Shown here piece after piece: positions 7,197 through 15,229 of a stretch of 21,935 bases of DNA. The notes beneath the pieces were generated by a model. It worked only from the letters and a program-made list of their open reading frames with translations. It had not been told where the DNA came from and ran no database searches. The translations under genes and the position numbers were made by a program. This DNA is from an uncultured Bacilli bacterium. Its GTDB lineage: Bacteria > Bacillota_I > Bacilli_A > RF39 > UBA660. Position 1 is the stretch's first letter; every line of letters begins with the position of its first letter. The stretch is from contig CAKOPK010000015.1 of assembly GCA_934099115.1 (NCBI GenBank), positions 1 through 21,935 of the forward strand, given 5' to 3'.

Positions 7197-8204
7197 GTGG
7201 GAATAATTGATAGTGTATTAGGCATTAATAGATTTAATGATACAATTTTTTATAAAGAAAATAGTGATTTACAGGATAAATATGATGCTTTAGAAAAATT
7301 AGTGAAAGAGTATCCTAATCATGCAGATTTATTAAAAGAATTAATAATGGTAAAAAAGGGTTTAAGTGGCGAAAATGAAATAGCTTATCAATTAAAAAAA
7401 GCTAATATTGGTATGTATGTTTTACGGGATATTAAAGTAAAATTTAAAGATATGACAGCTCAGATAGATTATATCGTTATTACTCCTGTGTTTGTTTATT
7501 ATATCGAATGTAAGAATTTGTTTGGAAATATTACTGTAACGGATAAAGGGGATTTTATTAGAGAATATACCTTAAATGGTAAAAAAGTAAAAAAAGGAAT
7601 GTATTCTCCATTAAGACAAGTAGAAGCTCAGAGGGAAGTTCTAAGAAAAATATGGTTAGCTAATGCATCTGCTATTACAAAGATATTTTCGGCAAAAAAT
7701 TTTGATTATTATAGAAGAGTATTAGTAGTGGTTGCTAATCAGGATACAATTTTAAATACTAATAGAGCTCCTAAAGATATAAAACACAAGGTTATAAGAG
7801 CGGATGCTTTAGTAAAACAAATTCAGTATGACTTGGCACATAAAAGTGAAAGCGATTATTACAATTCAAAAAAGGATATGGAAGTAATGGCTCAAGGATA
7901 TATGGATTTAGATGTAAAAGAAGAAGTCAATTACTATGAGTGTTATAGGGAAAAATATTGTAAAAATACTATGTGTGTTCTTAAAGAAAAATCGAATGCT
8001 TTGAGAGAGCAATTAATTGATTTTAGAAAAACTAGAGCAACGGAAATGAAAATACCAGCATACTATATATTTAATAATGATGAGTTAGATAAATTAGTTG
8101 AATTAAGGCCAAAATCTTTAAAAGAGCTTAATGAAATGAAAATATTGTCACTTATTAAAGTGAAAACTCATGGAGAAAATATAATAGCAATAATTAATAA
8201 TTAA
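7197..8204 (+). CDS. NERD nuclease-related domain protein with C-terminal HRDC domain
   Basis: A 335-residue soluble protein from GTG 7197, which has GGGGTGAT just upstream and the promoter at 7131-7159. A frame extension to TTG 7131 adds 22 residues but has no SD. The NERD domain (about 55-185) shows GENEIAYQL, QIDYIV (Asp91) and YYIECKN (Glu104, Lys106), the D-ExK pattern of restriction-like nucleases. The tail from about 269 (LREQLIDFRKTRATEM, PAYYIFNNDEL, RPKSLKELNEM) is an HRDC nucleic-acid-binding domain as in RecQ and RNase D. A small cysteine group (249, 255, 260) sits between them. It probably binds or cuts DNA in repair or defence; the substrate is unknown. It borders degraded genes, but is itself intact. 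Confidence 0.85.
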   Translation: MGIIDSVLGINRFNDTIFYKENSDLQDKYDALEKLVKEYPNHADLLKELIMVKKGLSGENEIAYQLKKANIGMYVLRDIKVKFKDMTAQIDYIVITPVFVYYIECKNLFGNITVTDKGDFIREYTLNGKKVKKGMYSPLRQVEAQREVLRKIWLANASAITKIFSAKNFDYYRRVLVVVANQDTILNTNRAPKDIKHKVIRADALVKQIQYDLAHKSESDYYNSKKDMEVMAQGYMDLDVKEEVNYYECYREKYCKNTMCVLKEKSNALREQLIDFRKTRATEMKIPAYYIFNNDELDKLVELRPKSLKELNEMKILSLIKVKTHGENIIAIINN

Positions 8205-8225
8205 TAGATGTAAAATTTTTGCTAA

Positions 8226-8756
8226 AAGCAGATAAAATGTGGAACTGTTGTAACTGGTAAAATTTCAAGAGGTACTATTCATTTAGGGGATGAAATACAA
8301 ATAATAGGATTAAATCAAGAAACTATTAATACTACGGTAACAGGAATTATGTTGGCTAGACAAGATGTTTCTTCTGCTGAAGCTGGAATGAATGTTGGTC
8401 TAGTGTTAAAAGATGTTGAATTAGATATTTTTAGTACTAGAGGTCGAGTTGTTGCTCGAAAGAATTCTATTAAAGCTGTGAAAAGCTTTGATGCTGATAT
8501 TCATGTTCTTTCAAAAGAGGAAAGCGGGTCAAGTAATCCTATTTTAAATGATGCTCAGGTTCAATTTTATTTTAGAGTTACAGAAATAACTGGCACTCTA
8601 ACAACCTCTAATGTAGAAGAGGTGATAAATGCTGGAAGTGATGGTAAAATAAACGTTCAACTTGAAAAAGATGTTGCCTTGGAAGTTGGGACAGAATTTT
8701 CCATTCGAAATTTTGGAAGAATTATTGCAAAGGGAACTGTTACAAAAATTTATTAA
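8226..8756 (+). pseudogene. EF-Tu domain 2-3 fragment lacking the GTPase domain
   Basis: The frame open from 8226 gives GTVVTGKISRGTIHLGDEIQ, then VTGIMLARQDVSSAEAGMNV, HVLSKEESGSSNP, QVQFYFRVTEITG and EVGTEFSIRNFGRIIAKGTV, which follow elongation factor Tu from the start of domain 2 to its natural end. The whole GTP-binding domain is absent: no GxxxxGKT, DCPGH or NKxD. The RHTPFF stretch of domain 3 is replaced, so the copy is divergent. The first in-frame ATG (8349) would cut into domain 2, and no SD is seen at the fragment start. It ends in an excellent terminator. Most likely a remnant of an extra tuf-like copy; a functional stand-alone beta-barrel protein from ATG 8349 (135 aa) is less likely. 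Confidence 0.7.
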
Positions 8757-8762
8757 ATTTAT

Positions 8763-8798
8763 AAATAACCTTGTCAGAGATGATAGGGTTATTTTGTA
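8763..8798 (+). terminator. Strong intrinsic terminator after the EF-Tu fragment
   Basis: Arms 8763-8776 and 8781-8794 pair over 14 bp (two G-U) with a GAGA tetraloop, followed by a T tract. Confidence 0.85.
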
Positions 8799-8845
8799 TA
8801 AAAAATTTTTAAATTATGAGATTGACTACAAAATATAGGGATTTG

Positions 8846-8854
8846 TGTTATAAT
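8846..8854 (+). promoter_or_regulatory. Extended -10 promoter of the first transglutaminase-fold gene
   Basis: TG-T-TATAAT (8846-8854). TTGACT at 8822-8827 is 21 bp upstream, long for a -35. A 7-bp inverted repeat (ATTCGAT 8861-8867, ATCGGAT 8877-8883, one G-U) lies at the expected start of the transcript, before the SD AGGTGAT. Confidence 0.5.
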
Positions 8855-8899
8855 ATTTAAATTCGATTTACAGAATATCGGATTGTAGGTGATAAAATT

Positions 8900-9850
8900 A
8901 TGAATAGCTTAGATGATTATGTGCTTTTAGTAAAAAATTATATTAAAACAATACCGAATTTAACAGAAATGGAACTTATTCGTTATGTTTATTTAGATTT
9001 AGGAAGTAGAATATCGTTTGATGAGGATTTTAAACCTTTTGGTAATAGTAAATCTAGACAAAGTATATATAAATATCATTGTCGATTGAAAAAAGATTTG
9101 GATGAATGTATGAAAAATAATAAGGCTATTTGTAAGTCTTTATCTTATATCTTGGAATATGTTCTTAAGAGTTTAGAAGTAGATATTATAACTGTAGTGG
9201 ATGAGGCTGATACTAGAACTTGCCCTCATGTTTATAATTTTATAAAGCAGAAGAATGGAATATCTTATGTAGTTGATTTACAGGAAGATTTATATAATAT
9301 TCAATCTTATTATTTTACAAAAAATTTTGGAATTAATTCAATAAGAGAAATGAAAATGATTATTAGTAGATTTGAAATAGAACAAATTGATAAGAAACTG
9401 GGATATATTAATCTGGAAAAATATTATGCGGATGAATATTTGTATTTGTTATATTCGGTCGTCAGTGCTATTGATGATTTTGGAGAAAAGGTAAGATTTA
9501 TTTTAGAAAATATTGATATATTTAATTTAAAAAATATGGGTTATACAGATATTATGTGGCATCATAAAACTATCTTGGAATATCTATTTGATAAATCTGA
9601 TTTTAATTATCAGAGTTCAATGGGAAGAATAAGAGTTATTGACTGTTATAAAGTAGTAAATGGTAAAAAAGTTTGTGTTAATTGTGTTGCTGTTATTAAC
9701 AATAATATAACAGATATTTATTTGTATGATAGAAAAAAAGCAAAATATCATAAATTAGATATTTATTATTTTGCAAGAGCTGTAAGAAATGGGCTAGTTA
9801 TTCATAATTGTACTGTGCCAGGTTTAAATAGAGTATTAAAAAAGAAATAG
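8900..9850 (+). CDS. Transglutaminase-fold cysteine protein (paralogue of the gene at 15230-16222)
   Basis: A 316-residue soluble protein without signal peptide or membrane segment. The N-terminal part (LTEMELIRYVYLDLGSRISF) is followed by a papain/transglutaminase-like core: Cys78 in AICKSLSYILEYVL, His110 in CPHVYNFI and Asp126 in YVVDLQEDL, the order and spacing of a Cys-His-Asp triad. The gene at 15230-16222 has the same arrangement (Cys67, His97, Asp112) and a matching N-terminal helix region, so they are paralogues. No substrate can be given: such folds include proteases, peptide ligases and inactive forms. ATG 8900 has AGGTGAT seven bases upstream. It stands alone between a terminator and the amidase gene, which has its own promoter-like sequence. 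Confidence 0.6.
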   Translation: MNSLDDYVLLVKNYIKTIPNLTEMELIRYVYLDLGSRISFDEDFKPFGNSKSRQSIYKYHCRLKKDLDECMKNNKAICKSLSYILEYVLKSLEVDIITVVDEADTRTCPHVYNFIKQKNGISYVVDLQEDLYNIQSYYFTKNFGINSIREMKMIISRFEIEQIDKKLGYINLEKYYADEYLYLLYSVVSAIDDFGEKVRFILENIDIFNLKNMGYTDIMWHHKTILEYLFDKSDFNYQSSMGRIRVIDCYKVVNGKKVCVNCVAVINNNITDIYLYDRKKAKYHKLDIYYFARAVRNGLVIHNCTVPGLNRVLKKK

Positions 9851-9899
9851 TTATTGGATAAGTTTAGAGTTAATTTGTTGTTAATTAAAGGAATTTTTA

Positions 9900-9926
9900 A
9901 CGAATTTAGTTCTTTGTCATAAACTA
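9900..9926 (+). promoter_or_regulatory. SigK-like sporulation promoter of the amidase gene
   Basis: AC (9900-9901), 16 bp, CATAAACTA (9918-9926) matches the SigK pattern AC-N16/17-CATAnnnTA. The -10 ends 18 bases before the ATG. The same pattern precedes cwlJ. The motif is short and the DNA AT-rich, so this is suggestive only. Confidence 0.4.
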
Positions 9927-9944
9927 TTTTAGAGGAGGATACTT

Positions 9945-11150
9945 ATGGCAAAGAAAGTTGTTATTGATCCAGGACATGGTGGCGAGGATCCTGGAACAAG
10001 CGCAAATGGAATAGTAGAAAAAGATAAAACTTTAGAAATTAGCAAGTATATGGCACAGCGTTTAACAGAGTTGGGAATTGATAATGCACTTACTAGAGAT
10101 AGTGATGTTACTTTAGATTCTGCTAATAGGCCTAAAAAAGTTCAAAACTTTTATGGGACTGGGAATGATGTTATAGTTGTTTCTAATCACATAAATGCAG
10201 GAGGTGGAGATGGTGCTGAAATCATCTATGCACTGAGAAATAGTGATGCTTTATCTAGAAGAATTGCAAATGAATTTGTTAAATCAGGACAAAATGTACG
10301 TAAATATTATCAAAGAAGATTACCTAGCAATCCAAGTAAAGACTATTACTATATGCTTAGAGAGACACCTAATAATGAATCTATTATAGTAGAATATGGT
10401 TTTGCAGATGCTACTGGTGATGATGTTAATTTGTTAAAAAATAATTGGAAAGAATTAACGGAAGCGGTTATAAGAGCTTTAGCAGATTATATTGGGGTTC
10501 CTTATAAACTACCTAGTGACATGACTGGCATTGAAAGTAATTATTATATTGTTAAAAAGGGAGATACTCTTTATAGTATTGCACGAACATATGGAGTGCC
10601 GGTAAATGAGCTTAAAACTTTGAATAATTTAACTAATAATAATTTAAGCGTGGGAATGACTTTAAAAATACCTTCCATAGAAGAGCCTAGTGGAACATCT
10701 ATCTATACTGTAAAAAAAGGAGATACACTGTATAAAATTGCAGGACTTTATAATATGACTGTAAATGAATTAAAAGCTCTTAATAATTTAACAAGTAATA
10801 GTTTAAGTATTGGCCAACAATTAAAAGTAGTAAGTGATGATAATTCTGTAGATACGGCAAATACTTATATTGTTAAAGCTGGTGATTCACTTTATAGTAT
10901 AGCAAAACAATTTCAAGTTACAGTGAATGCTTTAAAACAAGCAAATAATAAAACGAGTAACTTGTTAACTATTGGTGAGAAATTAATTATTCCCGGTTCG
11001 AGTTCGTCTAGTAATACTTATACTGTAAAAGCTGGAGATACTCTTTATCAAATAGCTAGAAGATGTGGACTTAGTGTTGATGCTTTAAAGCAAGCAAATA
11101 ACTTAACCAGTAATTTACTTACTATTGGGTCTAATTTAATTATTCCATAG
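9945..11150 (+). CDS. N-acetylmuramoyl-L-alanine amidase (Amidase_3) with four LysM repeats
   Basis: Cuts the bond between muramic acid and the stem peptide of peptidoglycan. The amidase domain (about 3-182) has the zinc ligands His11 (DPGHGG), Glu25 and His82 (SNHINAGGG) and the catalytic Glu150 (IVEYGF). Four LysM modules follow at about 200-243, 253-296, 307-350 and 358-401, each ending in a VGxxLxIP-like strand and joined by short Ser-rich linkers; they bind the glycan chains. There is no signal peptide: the protein starts MAKKVVIDPGHGG, as in phage endolysins and in CwlC, the mother-cell lysis amidase of Bacillus. No holin or phage gene is nearby and the promoter is SigK-like, so a CwlC-type role is favoured. 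GAGGAGG precedes ATG 9945. Confidence 0.9.
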   Translation: MAKKVVIDPGHGGEDPGTSANGIVEKDKTLEISKYMAQRLTELGIDNALTRDSDVTLDSANRPKKVQNFYGTGNDVIVVSNHINAGGGDGAEIIYALRNSDALSRRIANEFVKSGQNVRKYYQRRLPSNPSKDYYYMLRETPNNESIIVEYGFADATGDDVNLLKNNWKELTEAVIRALADYIGVPYKLPSDMTGIESNYYIVKKGDTLYSIARTYGVPVNELKTLNNLTNNNLSVGMTLKIPSIEEPSGTSIYTVKKGDTLYKIAGLYNMTVNELKALNNLTSNSLSIGQQLKVVSDDNSVDTANTYIVKAGDSLYSIAKQFQVTVNALKQANNKTSNLLTIGEKLIIPGSSSSSNTYTVKAGDTLYQIARRCGLSVDALKQANNLTSNLLTIGSNLIIP

Positions 11151-11164
11151 ATTAAAATTAAAAT

Positions 11165-11194
11165 AATTGCTAGAGTAAAATCTAGTAATTTTTA
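11165..11194 (+). terminator. Intrinsic terminator of the amidase gene
   Basis: AATTGCTAGA (11165-11174) and TCTAGTAATT (11181-11190) form a 10-bp stem with one G-U pair and a 6-nt loop, then T's. Confidence 0.65.
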
Positions 11195-11224
11195 GATGAA
11201 TTATTTTATAAATATTTTATAGAT

Positions 11225-11854
11225 TTAGTATAAGAGAGTTATTTTTTTATTTTCTTTTTTTATAAAGCCTTCGTTTTTTAAGTTATTTAATTCTCTAGAC
11301 ATGGCACTACGATCTACAGCAAGATAGTCGGATAGTTCTGTGTAGTTTAGAGTTAAATAAATTATTTTGGAATGATTTTTATTAGATACGATTTTAAAGT
11401 ATTCTAATAATTTATCACGTATTGTTTTTTTTGTTAATATTTCAATACGATTGTTTTTATCGCTTATTTTTTCTATGATGATTTCTAAAAGATTTTTTGT
11501 AAATTGATTAAAATATGGGTAATTGTTAAATTTACTATTTAAAATATTTTGATAGTCAATAATTACTAATTTTGTGTTTTCTTTAGTAATTATCTCAAAT
11601 TCTTTATTGTTAAGTGAAGAAAAGCTAGAACCAAAGAGAGCTCCTTCTTCTAATTCTTCAAAAATTGTTCTGTTTCCATTATAGTCGATGCGAATAATTT
11701 GAAGATATCCTGTGATAACATAACCGATGTTATTATTCCACTTTACACTTGACAGTACGTGACAATTTGGGGCAAATTCTATAGTGTTAGCTTCTAATAA
11801 TCGAAGGATTTTATCTTTATTACGTAGGCTTATATTTTGAAATAAATCTATCAT
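11225..11854 (-). CDS. Crp/Fnr family transcriptional regulator
   Basis: A 209-residue regulator from ATG 11854, which has AGAGGTG five bases upstream; the in-frame extension to 11911 runs through its promoter and is discarded. The N-terminal half is a cyclic-nucleotide-binding-type barrel (ITGYLQIIRIDYNGNRTIFE, EEGALFGSSF), followed by a long dimerisation helix and a winged helix with ELSDYLAVDRSAMSRELNNL as the recognition region. The cysteine cluster of oxygen-sensing FNR is missing (one Cys in the N-terminal part), so an iron-sulfur sensor is unlikely; the effector is unknown. It is divergent from nrdD, and a palindrome covers its own -35 box, so it probably represses itself and may control nrdDG-dut. 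Confidence 0.85.
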   Translation of the reverse strand: MIDLFQNISLRNKDKILRLLEANTIEFAPNCHVLSSVKWNNNIGYVITGYLQIIRIDYNGNRTIFEELEEGALFGSSFSSLNNKEFEIITKENTKLVIIDYQNILNSKFNNYPYFNQFTKNLLEIIIEKISDKNNRIEILTKKTIRDKLLEYFKIVSNKNHSKIIYLTLNYTELSDYLAVDRSAMSRELNNLKNEGFIKKENKKITLLY

Positions 11855-11873
11855 ATTTACACCTCTTAAAATT

Positions 11874-11902
11874 ATTTTATCAAAAAAGTTAAAATGTTGC
11901 AA
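11874..11902 (-). promoter_or_regulatory. Promoter of the Crp/Fnr-type regulator
   Basis: Minus-strand TTGCAA (11902-11897), a 17-bp spacer and TAAAAT (11879-11874), about 20 bases before the ATG at 11854. The -35 is inside the palindrome at 11895-11910. Confidence 0.5.
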
Positions 11903-11910
11903 ATACAACA
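11895..11910. promoter_or_regulatory. Palindromic operator candidate between the regulator and nrdD
   Basis: TGTTG-N6-CAACA, a perfect inverted repeat of Crp/Fnr-like geometry (5-bp half sites, 6-bp spacer). It overlaps the -35 of the regulator promoter and lies about 20 bp upstream of the nrdD -10. Confidence 0.5.
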
Positions 11911-11928
11911 ATTGAATTTATAAAAAAG

Positions 11929-11937
11929 TGTTATTAT
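11929..11937 (+). promoter_or_regulatory. Promoter of the nrdDG-dut operon
   Basis: Extended -10 TG-T-TATTAT (11929-11937). TTGAAT at 11912-11917 is only 14 bp upstream, so activation from the nearby palindrome would make sense. A GAGGGAG SD follows before ATG 11972. Confidence 0.4.
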
Positions 11938-11971
11938 GTTGTTGTGTTAAAAAAGATAGAGGGAGAAAATT

Positions 11972-14167
11972 ATGAAGGTTATTAAAAGAGATGGACATAT
12001 GGTTGATTATTGTCCTGCAAAAATAGAAAGTGCAATTTTAAAGGCTAATCAAGAAGTAGAAGAAGAACAACAAGCTTCTATGATACAAATTAAAAATATT
12101 ATTAAGTATATAGAAAATTTAGGTAAAAAGAGAATTTTAGTAGAAGATATACAAGATATTATTGAAATGAAATTGATGGCTATTGGAAAATATGATTTAG
12201 CTAAAAAATATATTACTTATCGTTATACTAGAGAATTAGTTAGAAGAAGTAATACTACAGATCTTGCTATTAAAGAGTTAATTGATGGTGAGAGTGAATA
12301 TTGGAATACAGAGAATTCTAATAAAAATGCTAAAGTTGTTACTACACAAAGAGATTATTTAGCGGGTATTACTAGTACAGATATTACGAGAAGATTTTTA
12401 CTTCCAGAAGATATAGTTCAAGCTCATGATGATGGAATTATTCATTTTCATGATGCTGATTATTTTGCTCAGAATGCACTTCATAATTGTGATTTAATCA
12501 ATTTAGAAGATATGCTACAAAATGGGACTAATATTAATGGAGTAATGATTGAAAAACCACATAAGTTTTTAACAGCTATGACTATTGCTACTCAATTAAT
12601 TACTGCGGTTAATTCTAGTCAATATGGGGGAGCTACTATTACGCTTACTCATTTAGCTCCATTTGTAAGAGAAAGTTATAAACGCTATTTAGATAAATAT
12701 AAGAAGAGAAAATTTTCAAAAGATGATTGTGAAAAGTATGCGAAAGAAGATTTACAAAAAGAAATTATTGATGGTGTTCAAACTTTTCAATATCAAATTA
12801 ATTCTATGACTACCACCAATGGTCAAGCTCCATTTTTAAGTGTTTGTATGTATTTAGGAGAAACCACTGAATATAAAGAAGAACTGGCAATGATTATTGA
12901 ACAGGTTTTAAAGCAAAGAATTGAAGGCATGAAAAATGAAAAGGGTGTTTATATTACACCAGCTTTTCCTAAGCTTCTATATGTGTTAGAAGAAGATAAT
13001 ATTCATCCAGATAGTAAATACTATTATTTAACAAAATTAGCGGCTGAATGTACTGCTAAAAGAATGGTTCCAGATTATATTTCCGAAAAAGTTATGAAAG
13101 AACTTAAAATAAATGCTAATGGAGATGCAGATGCTTATCCTTGTATGGGATGTCGTTCTTTTCTTACTCCTGACCGTACAATGGCTGTTGGTAATATTGC
13201 AAAAGCAAAAGATTATGTTCCTGGTAAAGGAAAATACTATGGAAGATTTAATCAAGGAGTTGTAACGATAAATTTAGTTGATGTTGCTTTATCAAGTGAT
13301 AAGAATATGGAAGATTTTTGGACAATGTTTGATGAAAGATTAGAATTATGTCATAGAGCTTTACAAATAAGACATAAAAGATTATCAAAGGCTACAAGTG
13401 ATGTTGCACCTATATTATGGCAGCATGGAGCTTTAGCTAGACTTGAAAAAGGAGAATCTATTCATGAATTATTACATCACGGTTATTCTACTATTTCTCT
13501 TGGTTATGCAGGATTATATGAGTGTGTTAAATTTATGACAGGACATTCTCATACTGATAATGGAGAAGGTCATGATTTTGCAATAAAAGTTATGGAACGA
13601 TTGAATGAAAAATGTAAAGAATGGAAAGAAGCGGAAGATATTGATTATTCTGTATATGGAACACCAATTGAATCTACTACTTATAAATTTGCTAAATGCT
13701 TAAGAGACCGTTTTGGAGTTATTAAAGGTATTACAGACCGTGATTATATTACAAATTCTTATCATGTTCCTGTATTTGAAGAAATAGATGCTTTTACAAA
13801 ATTAAAATTAGAAAGTGAATTTCAAAAATTAAGTCCAGGGGGAGCTATAAGTTATATTGAAACACCTAATTTAACAAATAATTTAGAAGCTGTTTTAGAA
13901 GTTATTCAGTTTATTTATGATAATATTATGTATGCGGAATTAAATACTAAGTTAGATTTTTGTCAAGAATGTGGTTATTCTGGAGAAATATTATTAGATG
14001 ATAATTTAGAATGGTATTGCCCAAATTGTGGTAATCGTGACCATGATAAATTAAATGTTGCTAGAAGAACTTGTGGATATATTGGAACAAATTTCTGGAA
14101 TAAGGGTAGAACTCAAGAAATAAAAGATAGAGTTGTACATTTAGATAATAAGGATGCTGAGGAATAA
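11972..14167 (+). CDS. nrdD: Anaerobic (class III) ribonucleoside-triphosphate reductase
   Basis: Reduces ribonucleoside triphosphates to deoxy forms without oxygen, using a glycyl radical. At 731 residues it is full length for the family. An ATP-cone regulatory domain occupies about 1-90 (MKVIKRDGHMVDYCPAKIE). The core has HFHDADYFAQNALHNCDLIN, SSQYGGATITLTHLAPF and PCMGCRSFL with active-site cysteines. The C-terminus holds a zinc site (CQECG at 664-668, CPNCG at 683-687) and the radical loop RRTCGYIG with Gly702. All parts are intact. It overlaps the nrdG reading frame slightly and heads an operon with the activase and dUTPase. Possible control by the divergent Crp/Fnr-type regulator is suggested by the shared palindrome. 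Confidence 0.97.
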   Translation: MKVIKRDGHMVDYCPAKIESAILKANQEVEEEQQASMIQIKNIIKYIENLGKKRILVEDIQDIIEMKLMAIGKYDLAKKYITYRYTRELVRRSNTTDLAIKELIDGESEYWNTENSNKNAKVVTTQRDYLAGITSTDITRRFLLPEDIVQAHDDGIIHFHDADYFAQNALHNCDLINLEDMLQNGTNINGVMIEKPHKFLTAMTIATQLITAVNSSQYGGATITLTHLAPFVRESYKRYLDKYKKRKFSKDDCEKYAKEDLQKEIIDGVQTFQYQINSMTTTNGQAPFLSVCMYLGETTEYKEELAMIIEQVLKQRIEGMKNEKGVYITPAFPKLLYVLEEDNIHPDSKYYYLTKLAAECTAKRMVPDYISEKVMKELKINANGDADAYPCMGCRSFLTPDRTMAVGNIAKAKDYVPGKGKYYGRFNQGVVTINLVDVALSSDKNMEDFWTMFDERLELCHRALQIRHKRLSKATSDVAPILWQHGALARLEKGESIHELLHHGYSTISLGYAGLYECVKFMTGHSHTDNGEGHDFAIKVMERLNEKCKEWKEAEDIDYSVYGTPIESTTYKFAKCLRDRFGVIKGITDRDYITNSYHVPVFEEIDAFTKLKLESEFQKLSPGGAISYIETPNLTNNLEAVLEVIQFIYDNIMYAELNTKLDFCQECGYSGEILLDDNLEWYCPNCGNRDHDKLNVARRTCGYIGTNFWNKGRTQEIKDRVVHLDNKDAEE

Positions 14168-14168
14168 A

Positions 14169-14717
14169 ATGAATTATAGTAAAATAAGAAAAATGGATAT
14201 ATCTAATGGACCGGGGGTTCGAGTATCTGTTTTTATGCAAGGTTGTACTTTCAATTGTAAAAATTGTTTTAATCCAGAGACTCATGACTTTAATGGCGGT
14301 AAAGAATTTAATGATGAAGTAATCAATCGTATTCTTGATTTATGTGATAAGGATTATATTGCGGGACTTTCTATATTAGGTGGAGAGCCTATGCATCCTA
14401 AAAACATTTTAGGAACAACAAAGCTTGTGAAAGAGTTCAAGAAAAGATTTCCTAGTAAAACTGTTTGGGCTTGGTCAGGATTTTTGTTTGATAGAGACTT
14501 AAAAGATAAAGAAGTATTAAAATATTTAGATGTTTTAGTAGATGGAACTTATCAGGATGAATTGCATAGTTTTTTACTTAAATATTGTGGTTCAAGTAAT
14601 CAAAGGGTTATTGATGTTCCAAAATCTTTAAAGAAAAATAAGATTATATTATTTGAAGAAAATAAGATTGTTAATAAAGAAAACAAAAAAGAGGAGAAAG
14701 AGTATGCAACAGTATAA
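14169..14717 (+). CDS. nrdG: Anaerobic ribonucleotide reductase activating protein (radical SAM)
   Basis: Generates the glycyl radical on NrdD by reductive cleavage of S-adenosylmethionine. The cluster-binding CTFNCKNC lies at residues 26-33 of the 182-residue protein, preceded by GPGVRVSVFMQG and followed by LGGEPMHP, the usual NrdG layout. ATG 14169 begins one base after the nrdD stop and has GAGGAA four bases upstream; an earlier in-frame ATG (14154) lies inside nrdD and has no SD. The C-terminal 25-30 residues are a lysine/glutamate-rich tail beyond the normal family end (about 155), which also contains the SD of the next gene. NrdD and NrdG form the functional pair. Confidence 0.95.
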   Translation: MNYSKIRKMDISNGPGVRVSVFMQGCTFNCKNCFNPETHDFNGGKEFNDEVINRILDLCDKDYIAGLSILGGEPMHPKNILGTTKLVKEFKKRFPSKTVWAWSGFLFDRDLKDKEVLKYLDVLVDGTYQDELHSFLLKYCGSSNQRVIDVPKSLKKNKIILFEENKIVNKENKKEEKEYATV

Positions 14718-15150
14718 TATAAATATTAAGAAATTAGATGAAAGGGCTATTATTCCTAAGTATGGAACAGAATTTTCGGCTGGTTGTGATTTATATTCTG
14801 TAAGTGATGAAGAAATTATTATTAAAGCTCATGAAACTGTTTTAATTCATACGGGAATTGCAATGGAAATTCCTGAAGGAAATGCAGGATTCATTTTTGC
14901 TAGAAGTGGATTAGCTACAAAGAAAGGATTAGCTCCGGCAAATAAAGTGGGTGTAGTAGATGCTGATTATCGGGGAGAAATTATGGTTGCTCTTCATAAT
15001 CAGACTAATGAAGATAAAGTTATAGATGCTCATGAGAGAATTGCACAAATGGTTATTATGCCTTTTGCTAAAGCAATTTTTAATGAAGTAGAAGAACTAA
15101 CTGATACTGTACGTGGTGAAGGTGGTTTTGGGTCTACAGGTACAAAATAG
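14704..15150 (+). CDS. dut: dUTP diphosphatase (dUTPase)
   Basis: Hydrolyses dUTP to dUMP and pyrophosphate, keeping uracil out of DNA and feeding thymidylate synthesis. The 148-residue trimeric-type enzyme shows all five motifs: SAGCDLYS, ARSGLATKKG, GVVDADYRGEI with the catalytic Asp, HERIAQMVI and the C-terminal arm RGEGGFGSTG. ATG 14704 follows the SD GAGGAGAAAG inside the end of nrdG; the frame is open further upstream to 14653 but that start has no SD. The overlap with nrdG means coupled translation, and the placement after nrdDG makes one deoxynucleotide-supply operon. A terminator follows. Confidence 0.95.
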   Translation: MQQYNINIKKLDERAIIPKYGTEFSAGCDLYSVSDEEIIIKAHETVLIHTGIAMEIPEGNAGFIFARSGLATKKGLAPANKVGVVDADYRGEIMVALHNQTNEDKVIDAHERIAQMVIMPFAKAIFNEVEELTDTVRGEGGFGSTGTK

Positions 15151-15157
15151 ACTATAA

Positions 15158-15186
15158 TTAAAAGGACATGTTTAATGTCCTTTTTA
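15158..15186 (+). terminator. Intrinsic terminator of nrdDG-dut
   Basis: GGACAT (15164-15169), loop GTTTA, ATGTCC (15175-15180), extended by A/T pairs, then a T run of five or more. Confidence 0.85.
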
Positions 15187-15229
15187 GTTTGTGATTATTC
15201 CTAAAATAAAGATTTTTTATTCGTACATA

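Noticed and set aside
10540..11150. DNA repeat array (CRISPR or satellite)
   Set aside because: The periodic similarity is four LysM protein repeats; DNA copies differ and there are no spacers.
13037..13255. Minus-strand ORF inside nrdD, and similar ORFs at 2193-2378, 14061-14285, 17193-17516, 17731-17913 and 16697-16888
   Set aside because: They are shadows of well-supported genes, with no family signatures or SD sites.
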